DNA of 64,000 bases from an uncultured Acidimicrobiales bacterium (lineage in GTDB: Bacteria > Actinomycetota > Acidimicrobiia > Acidimicrobiales > Aldehydirespiratoraceae), in NCBI GenBank assembly GCA_951812975.1, contig CATOTC010000001.1:434001-498000 (forward strand). The letters are read 5' to 3'. The notes under the pieces are model-generated. The model was not told the DNA's origin. It worked only from the letters and a program-made list of their open reading frames with translations, and did not search any database. Each line of letters opens with the position of its first letter. The first letter of the stretch is position 1. The translations under genes were made by a program, and so were the position numbers. Shown one piece after another: positions 1-8,158 of the stretch.

Positions 1-47
1 CGCTCGGCAGCGAGCGCTTGGAGAGCTTCCATCATATCTGAGTTCAT
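1..47 (-). CDS. nusA: Transcription termination/antitermination factor NusA (first 15 codons only)
   Basis: Only the N-terminus is in the window. The minus strand reads ATG at 47-45 and then MNSDMMEALQALAAE, a typical NusA opening helix. The ATG overlaps the rimP stop in an ATGA arrangement, so the two are translationally coupled, as in the widespread rimP-nusA operon. NusA binds RNA polymerase and modulates pausing, termination and antitermination. Identity rests on this short peptide plus the conserved order after rimP. Confidence 0.8.
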   Translation of the reverse strand, partial: MNSDMMEALQALAAE

Positions 48-610
48 GATGCTGGGGCCTCCCTGCTGGTCCTTGGTTTGGTCTTGGTCGAGTGGTTCGT
101 GCGGGTCGATCCGTCGAGGCTCGCTCCCGCTGTGTCGGCCGAATGCTTGGGGTCGGTGCGGGATGTCGGTGCCCAATCGAAAACGGTCCGGGCTTTCGAC
201 ACTTCGTCGTAGCGCAGACGGCACTGATCCTCGTCAGTCTCAATGTCGAACCCGCCGTCGTCGGCGCTCAAGAGGGTCCCTTCGAGACGGCGAGCGCCCT
301 CGTTTGTCGGCATGGTCTTGACCTTGATGCTCTCGCCGACGGCGCGACGGAAATGTTCGGGCGTGCGCAGCGGACGTTCGAGGCCCGGGCTTGAGACCTC
401 AAGGGTGTAACGGCCCGGCATCGGGTCGGTTTCGTCGAGCTGTCGGCTCACCGCGCGGCTGATGCGCTTCAGGTCGTCGATGCCGATTCCGCCCTCAGCA
501 TCCACAAGCACTCGCAGGACGCCGCCGTTGTGTTCCACATCGTACAGATCCGCGGATTCAGCCTCGACGACAGGAGTCACGAGTTCACGAACCCGGTCGA
601 CGATCGCCAT
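44..610 (-). CDS. rimP: Ribosome maturation factor RimP
   Basis: A 188-residue protein needed for maturation of the 30S subunit. The family hallmark LEVSSPGLERPLRTPEHF lies in the middle, at the end of the N-terminal alpha/beta domain, and is followed by the C-terminal SH3-like domain. The last ~40 residues are a hydrophilic Ser/Thr/Lys-rich tail. The start at 610 is chosen because AGGAGG (618-623 on the plus copy, reverse complement) lies 7 nt upstream; an open frame continues upstream without family similarity. The stop overlaps the nusA start (ATGA), so rimP and nusA are one operon. Confidence 0.93.
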   Translation of the reverse strand: MAIVDRVRELVTPVVEAESADLYDVEHNGGVLRVLVDAEGGIGIDDLKRISRAVSRQLDETDPMPGRYTLEVSSPGLERPLRTPEHFRRAVGESIKVKTMPTNEGARRLEGTLLSADDGGFDIETDEDQCRLRYDEVSKARTVFDWAPTSRTDPKHSADTAGASLDGSTRTNHSTKTKPRTSREAPAS

Positions 611-662
611 TGTCGGACCTCCTCGAGTGTGCGTAGTGTTGAGTAACGAGCGCCCGATTTCA

Positions 663-692
663 GAAAAGAAAAGCGTGGCCCCAGGGCCACGC
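663..692 (-). terminator. Rho-independent terminator after ispG / possible rimP leader hairpin
   Basis: On the minus strand an 8-bp GC stem, GCGTGGCC paired with GGCCACGC over a 4-nt loop (673-692), is followed directly by TTTTCTTTTC. This is a canonical intrinsic terminator between ispG (ends 757) and rimP (starts 610). It would end ispG transcription. If rimP-nusA is transcribed from upstream of it, it would instead act as a leader attenuator. Confidence 0.75.
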
Positions 693-756
693 CTCATCCA
701 CATGGGATGTATCCAAACGGGATATCGAACGTAACGATCAGTCTAGCATTTTTCTG

Positions 757-2016
757 TTATTTTGCGTCGCTTTGGCCGCGAGTTGGTTTCGGCACCATTC
801 GGATGTTGGAGATTGCCGCCTCGGCGTTGTTGGCGTCGTCTCCAAGCTCATTGAGATTCCGCTTGCGGTCCTGTTCCGCGGCACGTCGAGCCGCCGCACG
901 TGTCGACGATGCACGGTCGAGCGCTGCTTGGGCTCCATTGGCGTGGATGTACTCGGCCCATTCGATCAGCGTGTCGACCATCTCGTCTTCGGCAACGACC
1001 ATCACATTCTGTCCCTTGACGAAGAGGTGACCCCTCTTGTTGCCAGCGGCGATCCCGAGATCAGCGTCTCGGGCCTCGCCGGGCCCGTTCACGACGCAAC
1101 CCATGACCGCCACCTGCAACGGGATTTCCCTTTCGCCGAAGGCTCGCATCGCCTCGTCGGCTATGGCGAAGACGTCGACTTCGGCGCGACCGCAGCTCGG
1201 ACAGGCGATTAGGTCCACGTTCTTGCGTTCGCGCAGACCCATCACCTCCAGCAGCTGGCGGCCCGCTTTGACCTCCTCGACGGGGTCGGTGGTCAGCGAA
1301 TAGCGGATCGTGTCGCCGATTCCCTCCGCGAGCAGCGTTGCCATGCCCGCTGTCGCTTTCAGCGTGCCGATCGGTGGTGGTCCCGCCTCTGTGACACCGA
1401 GGTGCAGCGGATAGTCGGTCACCTCGGCCAACTGTCGATACGCCTCGATCATCAGCGGAACGCTCGAGGCCTTGACCGAGATCTTGATCAGGTCGAAACC
1501 AACGTCTTCGAAGTAGGCGATCTCTTGTAGAGCGGACTCGACCATCGCCTCGGGGGTGACCTTGCCTCCGTGCTTGGCGTACAGCTCCGGGTGGAGGGAC
1601 CCGCCGTTGACGCCGATGCGGATCGGAACCCTGCGGTCCAGCGCTTCGCTGGCGACGAGCTTGATGTGTTTCGGGTTGCGGATGTTGCCGGGATTGAGTC
1701 GCAGGCAGTGCACGCCGGCTTCGAGGGCTTCGAGCGCTCGCAGGTGCTGATGATGTATGTCGGCCACGATCGGCACCGGCGACCGCGGCACAATCCGTGC
1801 CAGACCCTCGGCTGCTGCACTCTCGTTGCAGGTGCAGCGGACAATATCGGCCCCCGCGGCGGCCAACGCGTATATCTGGCTGAGCGTGGCTTCGTGGTCG
1901 GCGGTCTTGGTGACCGTCATCGACTGCACCGTTACGGGTGCTCCCCCGCCGACGGGGACGTCGCCCACCATGATCTGTCGGGTGTCAAGACGAGGAAAGC
2001 TCTGGTTGAACTCCAC
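757..2016 (-). CDS. ispG: 4-hydroxy-3-methylbut-2-enyl diphosphate synthase (IspG/GcpE)
   Basis: A 419-residue enzyme of the MEP isoprenoid pathway that converts MEcPP to HMBPP using a [4Fe-4S] cluster. The cluster ligands are visible as C272 and C275 (ACPSCGR), C307 (MGCVVNGPGE) and E314, at nearly the same numbering as the E. coli enzyme. The TIM-barrel half includes IVADIHHQ and LRLNPGNI. The last ~60 residues form an Ala/Arg/Asn-rich tail not needed for the fold. Cytosolic. It appears monocistronic here, with a terminator downstream and a divergent CoA-transferase gene upstream across a tandem repeat. Confidence 0.97.
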   Translation of the reverse strand: MEFNQSFPRLDTRQIMVGDVPVGGGAPVTVQSMTVTKTADHEATLSQIYALAAAGADIVRCTCNESAAAEGLARIVPRSPVPIVADIHHQHLRALEALEAGVHCLRLNPGNIRNPKHIKLVASEALDRRVPIRIGVNGGSLHPELYAKHGGKVTPEAMVESALQEIAYFEDVGFDLIKISVKASSVPLMIEAYRQLAEVTDYPLHLGVTEAGPPPIGTLKATAGMATLLAEGIGDTIRYSLTTDPVEEVKAGRQLLEVMGLRERKNVDLIACPSCGRAEVDVFAIADEAMRAFGEREIPLQVAVMGCVVNGPGEARDADLGIAAGNKRGHLFVKGQNVMVVAEDEMVDTLIEWAEYIHANGAQAALDRASSTRAAARRAAEQDRKRNLNELGDDANNAEAAISNIRMVPKPTRGQSDAK

Positions 2017-2050
2017 AACCTAAAGCTACAGGTACAGGTCGCCGCTATCA

Positions 2051-2177
2051 CGGCTCCGGCTACGCCCGGCAACAAACACACCCACCCGAACACAACTACC
2101 GCGGCCCCGGCTACGCCCGGCAACAAACACACCCACCCGAACACAACTACCGCGGCCCCGGCTACGCCCGGCAACAA
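2051..2177. repeat. 51-bp tandem repeat, about 2.5 copies
   Basis: A 51-bp unit starts at 2051, 2102 and 2153 (third copy partial). Copies 1 and 2 differ by one base near the start. The array fills most of the 210-bp space between the divergent ispG and CoA-transferase genes, so it lies where their promoters should be. The period is 17 codons, but no convincing gene covers it. Confidence 0.95.
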
Positions 2178-2226
2178 CAGCGCCCTGAACTTTGGAACCG
2201 TCCCCGCCGCGGTCCACACTTGACGG

Positions 2227-3498
2227 ATGGCGTCGACCGAAGGTGCAAAAACCCATATGAAGCTCGGCGACGTGGTGAACGACGAGTACCTCGCCGAACC
2301 TCGGCCACTGTCGGGAATCCGAGTGCTTGCCGCGGAACAGATGGCGGCGCTCCCCTTCGCCACTCAGCTGCTGGCGAGACTCGGCGCCGAGGTCGTGAAG
2401 GTCGAGCATCCCGTCACTGGTGAGAGCGGCCGCCTCTCCGAACCCGCCATCAAGGACCCCGACGGATTGGCAGTGGGCGCGACCTTTCTGCGCAACAACC
2501 TCAACAAGCGCAGCGTCGCCATTGACCTCAAGTCAACCGAGGGCGTCGAACTGTTCCTGAGGCTCGCCCCCAAGTTCGATATCGTCTGCGAGAACTTCAA
2601 GGCTGGCACCGCCGATCGCCTCGGCATCGGCTACGACGAAGTCGCAAAACACCATCCTGAAGTCGTCTATCTGTCGGTGTCGGGATTCGGCAACGATCCA
2701 GCGTCTCCCTACATCTACCGCGCCGCGTACGCCTCGGTGGTCGAGGGCATGTCTGGAATCTACGAGTACAAACGCCGTCCGGGAAGACGCCCGGCTGCGA
2801 ATCCCGTCGGAGCGCTCGGAGACATCAGCAGCGCTCTGTTCGGGGTGATCGGCCTGCTCGCCGCCCTGCGCCACCGCGACCTGACCGGGCGCGGACAGTA
2901 CATCGACATCGCCATGCTCGACGCCACGATGGCCATGACCGACATCGTCGCCAACTTCTACTCGATGGGAATCCCCGACGAAGCTGCCAGCGGAGTCGGG
3001 ATCGTCGAGACGTTCGCGGCCGCTGAAGGGCACTTCGTCATGCAGATCGTGCGTGAACACCAGTTTGAGAAGGTCGCCGAGATCACCGGGAACGAAGGTT
3101 GGTGCAACGATGAGCGGTTCGCCAGCCGAGCAGGATGGCAGGAGCACTTCGAGACGATTCTGCGCCCCGGGATCGAACGGTGGGCCGCCGACAAGTCCAA
3201 CCGAGAGGCGGTGGCGATCCTCTCCGGTGCGGGCATAGCGGCCGGCGAGTCCAACTCGAGCCGTGAGATCGTCGAGGACGAGCACGTCCAAATCCGCCAC
3301 ATGCTCGTCGAGATACCGAACAGCGACGGTGATCCGGTCCTCGTACCCGGCAATCCGATCAAGATGTCACGCACTCCCGAAGGTCCCGAAACCAGGATCC
3401 CGTGGTTGGGCGAGCACACCGATGAGGTGCTCCGAGCCGAACTCGACCTCCCCGCCGCGGACCTCGCGGATATGCGAACCCGCGGGATCATCAGATAG
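2227..3498 (+). CDS. CaiB/BaiF family III CoA-transferase
   Basis: A 423-residue cytosolic enzyme predicted to move CoA between carboxylic acids or to isomerise an acyl-CoA. The opening GIRVLAAEQMAALPFATQLL, the GAEVVKVEHP strand and LFLRLAPKFDIVCENF are typical. The catalytic Asp is D199 in ALGDISSALFG, followed by the LTGRGQYIDIAMLDA motif. ATG 2227 is used; the ATG at 2257 is an alternative. It is first in a plus-strand operon of acyl-CoA catabolism ending at 8106. It probably activates or exchanges CoA on the substrate of the acyl-CoA dehydrogenase that starts 9 bp after it. The substrate is unknown. Confidence 0.88.
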   Translation: MASTEGAKTHMKLGDVVNDEYLAEPRPLSGIRVLAAEQMAALPFATQLLARLGAEVVKVEHPVTGESGRLSEPAIKDPDGLAVGATFLRNNLNKRSVAIDLKSTEGVELFLRLAPKFDIVCENFKAGTADRLGIGYDEVAKHHPEVVYLSVSGFGNDPASPYIYRAAYASVVEGMSGIYEYKRRPGRRPAANPVGALGDISSALFGVIGLLAALRHRDLTGRGQYIDIAMLDATMAMTDIVANFYSMGIPDEAASGVGIVETFAAAEGHFVMQIVREHQFEKVAEITGNEGWCNDERFASRAGWQEHFETILRPGIERWAADKSNREAVAILSGAGIAAGESNSSREIVEDEHVQIRHMLVEIPNSDGDPVLVPGNPIKMSRTPEGPETRIPWLGEHTDEVLRAELDLPAADLADMRTRGIIR

Positions 3499-3507
3499 AA
3501 CAACGTC

Positions 3508-4731
3508 ATGGACTTTGAGTTCACGCACGAACAGAAGGCATTCGCAAAAGAGGTGACCGAGTTCCTCGATGCGAACGACGATCCTGAGGTGTTCGACGTA
3601 AGCCGCGAGAACATGGCCCAGATCGTCGACACCCCCAAGCGCCGCGCCTTCATGAAGAAACTCGGGCGCAAGGGCTGGCTCGGGATCACCTGGCCGAAGG
3701 AGTGCGGAGGTTCCGACGGAGAGGGCGTCTACGAGTACATCCTCAACGAACAGTTGGCGAGTCGAGGGGGACCACAGATCGGCAAGGGTGTCGGGATCAT
3801 CGGCAAGACCCTGATCGCGCACGGCTCAGACCGTCTCAAGCAGGAGTTCCTGCCCCAGATCCTCGAGAACGACGTTGAGTTCGCGGTCGGCTATTCCGAA
3901 CCCAACGCAGGCTCCGACGCAGCGTCGATGAGGCTCAAAGCCGAGCGGGTGACCAGCGACGCCGGGGAGGACGGCTGGTTGCTCAACGGTCAGAAGACTT
4001 GGACGACCTCCGCTCATTTCGCCGAGTGGTACTGGGTCGGCGCACGCACCGATCCCGACAACAAGCACATGGGGATCACCCTGATGCTCGTGCCCCTCGA
4101 CCAGGAGGGGATCAGCATCACCGCGATCCACACGATGGGCGACGAGCGGACCAACGAAGTGTGGTTCGACGATGTCTTCGTGAGCGACGACTACGTCGTC
4201 GGCCAGGTCAACTACGGCTTCCGCTACATCAGTCAGGCACTCGACCTGGAACGCTTCACCCTGTTCACGATGTCGCCGATCCTGCAGCGCCTCGATGTGC
4301 TGACCGACTACGTCAAGACCGCCGAACGCGACGGAGAGCCGTTGCGTGACGACCCCCGGGTCCGCTCCCGGCTGGCGGAGCTGCATACCGACGCCGAGGT
4401 CGCTCGGGTGATGGGTCTGAAGTTCGTGGCGGAGGCAGTCAAGGTCGAAGACAGTGTGCGTTCGGGCAAGGAGGGCTACCAGCCGCCGACCGTCGAGGCC
4501 TCGGAGTACAAGCTCTTCGCCACCGAACTCTCCAGGCGACTGGCCGACGCCGCCATGGACATTGCCGGACCGGGGGCACAGCTGCGCATCAAGACTGACG
4601 ACGCACCGATGAAGGGGCGCTCCGAGTCGACCTACCGCTACACCGTGATCGACACGATCGGCGGCGGTTCCTCGGAGATCCAGAAGAACATCATCGCTCG
4701 CCGCGGCCTCGGGCTCCCCAAGAACTTCTGA
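3508..4731 (+). CDS. Acyl-CoA dehydrogenase (catalytic-type subunit)
   Basis: A 407-residue FAD enzyme for alpha,beta-desaturation of an acyl-CoA. The N-terminal helical domain, FAD-contact segments VGYSEPNAGSDAAS and LNGQKTWTT, and a C-terminal STYRYTVIDTIGGGSSEIQK segment are visible. The C-terminal position used as base by medium-chain enzymes is not Glu, but E248 in ALDLERF sits where isovaleryl-CoA dehydrogenase and actinobacterial FadE enzymes keep their base. It is the second gene of the operon. The acyl-CoA dehydrogenase at 6979 lacks such a Glu, so the two may form a mixed alpha2beta2 enzyme, as known for mycobacterial steroid FadE pairs. The substrate is not deducible. Confidence 0.9.
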   Translation: MDFEFTHEQKAFAKEVTEFLDANDDPEVFDVSRENMAQIVDTPKRRAFMKKLGRKGWLGITWPKECGGSDGEGVYEYILNEQLASRGGPQIGKGVGIIGKTLIAHGSDRLKQEFLPQILENDVEFAVGYSEPNAGSDAASMRLKAERVTSDAGEDGWLLNGQKTWTTSAHFAEWYWVGARTDPDNKHMGITLMLVPLDQEGISITAIHTMGDERTNEVWFDDVFVSDDYVVGQVNYGFRYISQALDLERFTLFTMSPILQRLDVLTDYVKTAERDGEPLRDDPRVRSRLAELHTDAEVARVMGLKFVAEAVKVEDSVRSGKEGYQPPTVEASEYKLFATELSRRLADAAMDIAGPGAQLRIKTDDAPMKGRSESTYRYTVIDTIGGGSSEIQKNIIARRGLGLPKNF

Positions 4732-4734
4732 GAT

Positions 4735-4770
4735 GCCCCTAGACCCCGATAAGCCCCTAGACCCCGATAA
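4735..4770. repeat. 18-bp perfect tandem duplication
   Basis: Two perfect copies of an 18-bp unit (4735-4752, 4753-4770) fill the space between the acyl-CoA dehydrogenase stop and the next gene's GTG start. They lie just upstream of the start and displace any clear Shine-Dalgarno sequence. Confidence 0.95.
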
Positions 4771-4779
4771 GGCAACGCG

Positions 4780-5949
4780 GTGACCACTGTCGGGGCGCTT
4801 GACGGCGTGCGCGTCCTCGACTTTGCGTCGGTCGGACCCGCAGCGCGCGCCTCGCGCATCCTTTCGGACTACGGTGCCGAAGTCGTCAAACTCGGCCCGG
4901 TCCCCAGCAGGCAAGCAGCCCAGATCGTGCCTCCCCACTACGCCTACTCGGGGCATCGTCTGATGAAACGGGCTCTGTTGGATCTGAAGTCGGGCGATGG
5001 CCGAGCGGCCTTCCTGGCTCTGGTCGAGGATTCCGATGTCGTGCTCGAGAGTTTCCGGCCCGGGGTGGTGGATCGCCTCGGTATCGGCTACGACGACGTG
5101 AGGGCGGTCAATGAGGGGATCATCTACTGCTCGACCAGCGGTTTCGGCCAGAACGGCCCACGCAGCGACTGGGCCGGTCACGACGTCAACTATCTGGCCC
5201 TGTCCGGCTACTTGGACTGCAGCGGGCGCCGTGCGGACGGATCACCACCTCTGCCCGGTGCCACCGTGGCCGACATCGCCGCCGGGGGGATGCACGCGGT
5301 GATGGCGATCATGGCCGCCCTGTTACGGCGCACCAAGACCCGGGTGGGCGAATACCTCGACGTCTCGATCGCCGACGGCGCCTTCGGGCTCATGTCCCTG
5401 TATGCCGACGAGTTCCTCGCCACCGGCACCGAACCCGGACCGGGCCACTACATCCTGACCGGGCGCTACGCCTGTTACGACGTCTACGCCTGCGGCGACG
5501 GCCGCTTTCTCTCGATCGGTGCGATCGAACCCCAGTTCTGGCGCAACCTCTGCGTGCAGCTCGGTCTACAGCGTTACATCGACCACCAGACCGACGACGA
5601 TCTGCAGGACGAGATCCGGGCCGCGATCTCCGCGGTTCTGCGCACCAAGACCCGAGAGCAATGGTCCGCGCAACTGGGGCCGGCCGATTGTTGCGCGGCT
5701 TCGGTCAACACTGTGGCCGAGGCGATCGACGATGAGCAGTACGCCGCCCGGGGTCTGGTCGTTGAAGCCGACCATGTCAGCGAGGGCAGGTTTCGACAGA
5801 CCGGTCCGGTATGGGCTGGGACCACCAAAGCTGACGGCGCCTACCGCCTGCGCGACGCCGCTGTGACCGACACGGCCGAACTGCTCGCAGGAGCCGGATA
5901 CGACGACACATCCATCTCCGAACTCATCGCCCAAGGAGCAATCGCGTGA
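4780..5949 (+). CDS. Alpha-methylacyl-CoA racemase-like family III CoA-transferase
   Basis: A 389-residue CaiB/BaiF protein closest in features to alpha-methylacyl-CoA racemase. H134 in GHDVNYLALSGYL and D165 in VADIAAGG match the His/Asp acid-base pair of mycobacterial MCR. Racemases of this group epimerise 2-methyl-branched acyl-CoAs so that a stereospecific acyl-CoA dehydrogenase can act, which fits an operon with two such dehydrogenases. The GTG start at 4780 follows the duplicated 18-bp unit. The stop overlaps the next GTG in a GTGA arrangement. CoA-transferase activity cannot be excluded from sequence. Confidence 0.85.
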   Translation: MTTVGALDGVRVLDFASVGPAARASRILSDYGAEVVKLGPVPSRQAAQIVPPHYAYSGHRLMKRALLDLKSGDGRAAFLALVEDSDVVLESFRPGVVDRLGIGYDDVRAVNEGIIYCSTSGFGQNGPRSDWAGHDVNYLALSGYLDCSGRRADGSPPLPGATVADIAAGGMHAVMAIMAALLRRTKTRVGEYLDVSIADGAFGLMSLYADEFLATGTEPGPGHYILTGRYACYDVYACGDGRFLSIGAIEPQFWRNLCVQLGLQRYIDHQTDDDLQDEIRAAISAVLRTKTREQWSAQLGPADCCAASVNTVAEAIDDEQYAARGLVVEADHVSEGRFRQTGPVWAGTTKADGAYRLRDAAVTDTAELLAGAGYDDTSISELIAQGAIA

Positions 5950-6485
5950 CTGAACCCGCCTCCGCCGCAGATCTGCCCGAAGATGTCCGCGCTCTCATCG
6001 GCAAGGCCCAGTACCACGAGACCGCGACCTTTCCGGTCGAGATGGGCTACTCCTACAACACCTTGTCGGCCACGGAGAACGGCAACCCCCTGTACTGGGA
6101 CTTCGAAGTTGCTGAGCAGTTGACGGACGGCATGACCCTGCCCGTGTCGACCCTCTCGCTGTGGATGCGGCCACATCGCTGGGAGCCCGGCGCCACCGGC
6201 GAGCAGGTCGCCCTCAAAACCCACTTCGACCTAAAGGAACGACTGGACCTGCCCGAGGCGATCATGAGCGACAACACTCTGATCGGCTACGAACCCGTGC
6301 GGCCCGGCGATGTGATCGGCCACCATCAGGTGCTTCGCTCCATCAGCGACGTCAAGACTACAAAGCTCGGCACCGGCCGGTTCTGGGTGATCGACGTGGA
6401 GTACCACAATCAACACGGAGACCTGGTCGGAATCGAGTCGTACACCGGTTTCGGCTACAAGCGTTCCACTGAGGTGAGCTCATGA
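5946..6485 (+). CDS. MaoC-like dehydratase, N-terminal type hot-dog subunit
   Basis: A 179-residue single hot-dog domain of the FAS1/MaoC N-terminal type (MGYSYNTLSATENGNPLYWD, then RPGDVIGHHQVLRSI, then a final beta strand ending in GYTGF-like sequence). It lacks the hydratase Asp-His dyad, which is present in the gene that overlaps its end. It therefore probably supplies the CoA-binding half of a two-chain enoyl-CoA hydratase, as in the ChsH1/ChsH2 enzymes of actinobacterial steroid degradation. The GTG start overlaps the upstream stop by 4 bases. Cytosolic. Confidence 0.8.
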   Translation: MTEPASAADLPEDVRALIGKAQYHETATFPVEMGYSYNTLSATENGNPLYWDFEVAEQLTDGMTLPVSTLSLWMRPHRWEPGATGEQVALKTHFDLKERLDLPEAIMSDNTLIGYEPVRPGDVIGHHQVLRSISDVKTTKLGTGRFWVIDVEYHNQHGDLVGIESYTGFGYKRSTEVSS

Positions 6486-6979
6486 ACCCACACACGAGCG
6501 CAGCCACAGACAGCATCACGCTCGATCAAGCGTCGGCCGGGACCGTGCTCCCGCCTCTCGGGTACGACGTCAGCGCGACCACAGTGGTTCTGGGTGCGTT
6601 GGCTAGCCGCGACTGGCGGCCCATGCATCACGACTACAAATTCGCCACCGAACGCAACGGCACAGCCGACATCTTCTTGAACACGCCCAACCTGGCCGCA
6701 TGGTTCGAGCGTTACATCACCGACTGGACCGGCCCTAAGGGACGCATCGGTCGGATGACCTTCCGCATACGCGATTCGGTGTTTCCCGGCGACCATATGG
6801 TCTTCGCCGGAACGGTGAGCGGCACCGAGGTCGACGAATCCGGCTGCGGATGGGCCAGCGTCGACATATCGGTGACTGCGGGCGATCGGCTCTGCTGCAC
6901 CTGCACGGCACGTGTCGCACTTCCCACCGACGGAACCGACAACCCGTGGGCACGAAAAAGCGAAGATTGGAAACCCTGA
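6482..6979 (+). CDS. MaoC-like enoyl-CoA hydratase, catalytic hot-dog subunit
   Basis: A 165-residue hot-dog protein with the hydratase-2 motif in ASRDWRPMHHD (catalytic Asp and His, around residues 41-50). It starts by an ATGA overlap with the preceding non-catalytic hot-dog gene and ends by a TGATG overlap with the next acyl-CoA dehydrogenase. It is predicted to hydrate the enoyl-CoA made by the operon's dehydrogenases. The two adjacent half-size genes argue for a heteromeric hydratase. The substrate is unknown, although steroid side-chain or branched acyl-CoA would fit the gene set. Confidence 0.82.
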   Translation: MNPHTSAATDSITLDQASAGTVLPPLGYDVSATTVVLGALASRDWRPMHHDYKFATERNGTADIFLNTPNLAAWFERYITDWTGPKGRIGRMTFRIRDSVFPGDHMVFAGTVSGTEVDESGCGWASVDISVTAGDRLCCTCTARVALPTDGTDNPWARKSEDWKP

Positions 6980-8106
6980 TGCTGGACCTTGACTTCACAG
7001 AAGAGCAGGAGATGCTGCGCGAGATGGTGCGCGGCGTCTGTGCGCAGCTGTCGCCGATCGACACGGTGCGCGAACTCGAGGACGACCCCGACGGAGTTGC
7101 CAGCGAACTGTGGGAGCAGTTCGGCGAACTGGGAATCTGCGGCCTGATGCTGCCCGAGGAGTACGGCGGGTCGGACATGGGTCTGCTTGAGGGAGTGGTG
7201 CTCTATGAGGAACTGGGACGTTCGCTGGCACCGGTCCCCCACTTCGTCAGTTGCGTGTTGTCAGCCGGGGCGATAATCGAGTCGGGATGCGGCGAGCAGC
7301 ACGCTTCGCTCTTGACCGGCATAGCTTCTGGCGAAACGATCATCACGCCCGCCTGGCTCGAACCCGGAAGCGGGTACTCACCTCGGGGTGTGCAGCTCAG
7401 CGCCGTTGCCGATGGCGACGATTTCGTGCTCAACGGTTCCAAGATGCACGTCTACTTCGCCAGCGCCGCCGACCAGTTGCTGGTGCTGGCCCGCACGGGT
7501 CCTACCGAAACTGAGATCGACCTGTTCCTGGTTCCGACCGACACAGCTGGGGTGACGCTCGATCAGCGCATGTCGATCTCGTCGGACACCCAGTACCGGG
7601 TCGATTTCAACGACGTCCGGATCCCCGCTGAAAGTTGGCTCGGCGCCACCGGAAGCGGGTGGGCCACCTGGGAGGCGGTGATGCACAGGGCGGTCATCCT
7701 GGCGTCCGCCCAGGCGATGGGCGGCGCAGACTTCGCTCTCGAGATCACCGCGCAGTACGCCAAGGACCGAGAGCAGTTCGGCAAGGCCCTGGCCCAGTTC
7801 CAATCGATCTCCCACTATCTTGCCGACGCCAAGACCGAACTCGACGGTGGCAAGGTCCTCGTCTACGAAGCTGCCTGGGCGCAGTCCGTCGGGAACGACA
7901 TCTCCCGGCTCGCGCCCATGGCCAAGCTCTTCAGCGGCAAGGTCTACCGCGACATCACAGCGATGGCACAGCAGGTCTTCGGCGGTGTCGGGTTCACCCT
8001 CGAGTACGACATCCAGCTCTACTTCCGCCGAGCTAAGCAGCTGCAACTGAGTTGGTGGGACAAGCAGACCTGCGAGGAACGAGTGGCTGACTCTATTCTG
8101 GGTTAG
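6979..8106 (+). CDS. Acyl-CoA dehydrogenase (subunit lacking the usual base)
   Basis: A 375-residue acyl-CoA dehydrogenase-fold protein starting at the ATG that overlaps the preceding TGA (TGATG). The frame is open further upstream but only inside the MaoC gene. N-terminal FTEEQEMLREMVR, middle LPEEYGGSDMG and C-terminal QQVFGGVGFTLEYDIQLYFRR are family features. No Glu is found at either usual catalytic position (the segment is MHRAVILASAQ), so it may be the non-catalytic partner of the dehydrogenase at 3508. It is the last gene of the operon. Confidence 0.88.
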   Translation: MLDLDFTEEQEMLREMVRGVCAQLSPIDTVRELEDDPDGVASELWEQFGELGICGLMLPEEYGGSDMGLLEGVVLYEELGRSLAPVPHFVSCVLSAGAIIESGCGEQHASLLTGIASGETIITPAWLEPGSGYSPRGVQLSAVADGDDFVLNGSKMHVYFASAADQLLVLARTGPTETEIDLFLVPTDTAGVTLDQRMSISSDTQYRVDFNDVRIPAESWLGATGSGWATWEAVMHRAVILASAQAMGGADFALEITAQYAKDREQFGKALAQFQSISHYLADAKTELDGGKVLVYEAAWAQSVGNDISRLAPMAKLFSGKVYRDITAMAQQVFGGVGFTLEYDIQLYFRRAKQLQLSWWDKQTCEERVADSILG

Positions 8107-8138
8107 CGGCTGATCCTGGGCTAGTCACGCAGGTTCGG

Positions 8139-8158
8139 CGCCCTCGATCAGGAGGGCG
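8139..8158. terminator. Hairpin between convergent genes
   Basis: CGCCCTC and GAGGGCG form a 7-bp stem around a 6-nt loop, just after the acyl-CoA dehydrogenase stop (8106) and overlapping the A2M stop codon (8148-8150). There is no U tract on either strand. The position suits a bidirectional terminator. Confidence 0.45.

Noticed and set aside
2051..2177. CRISPR array
   Set aside because: The units are adjacent perfect tandem copies with no variable spacers.
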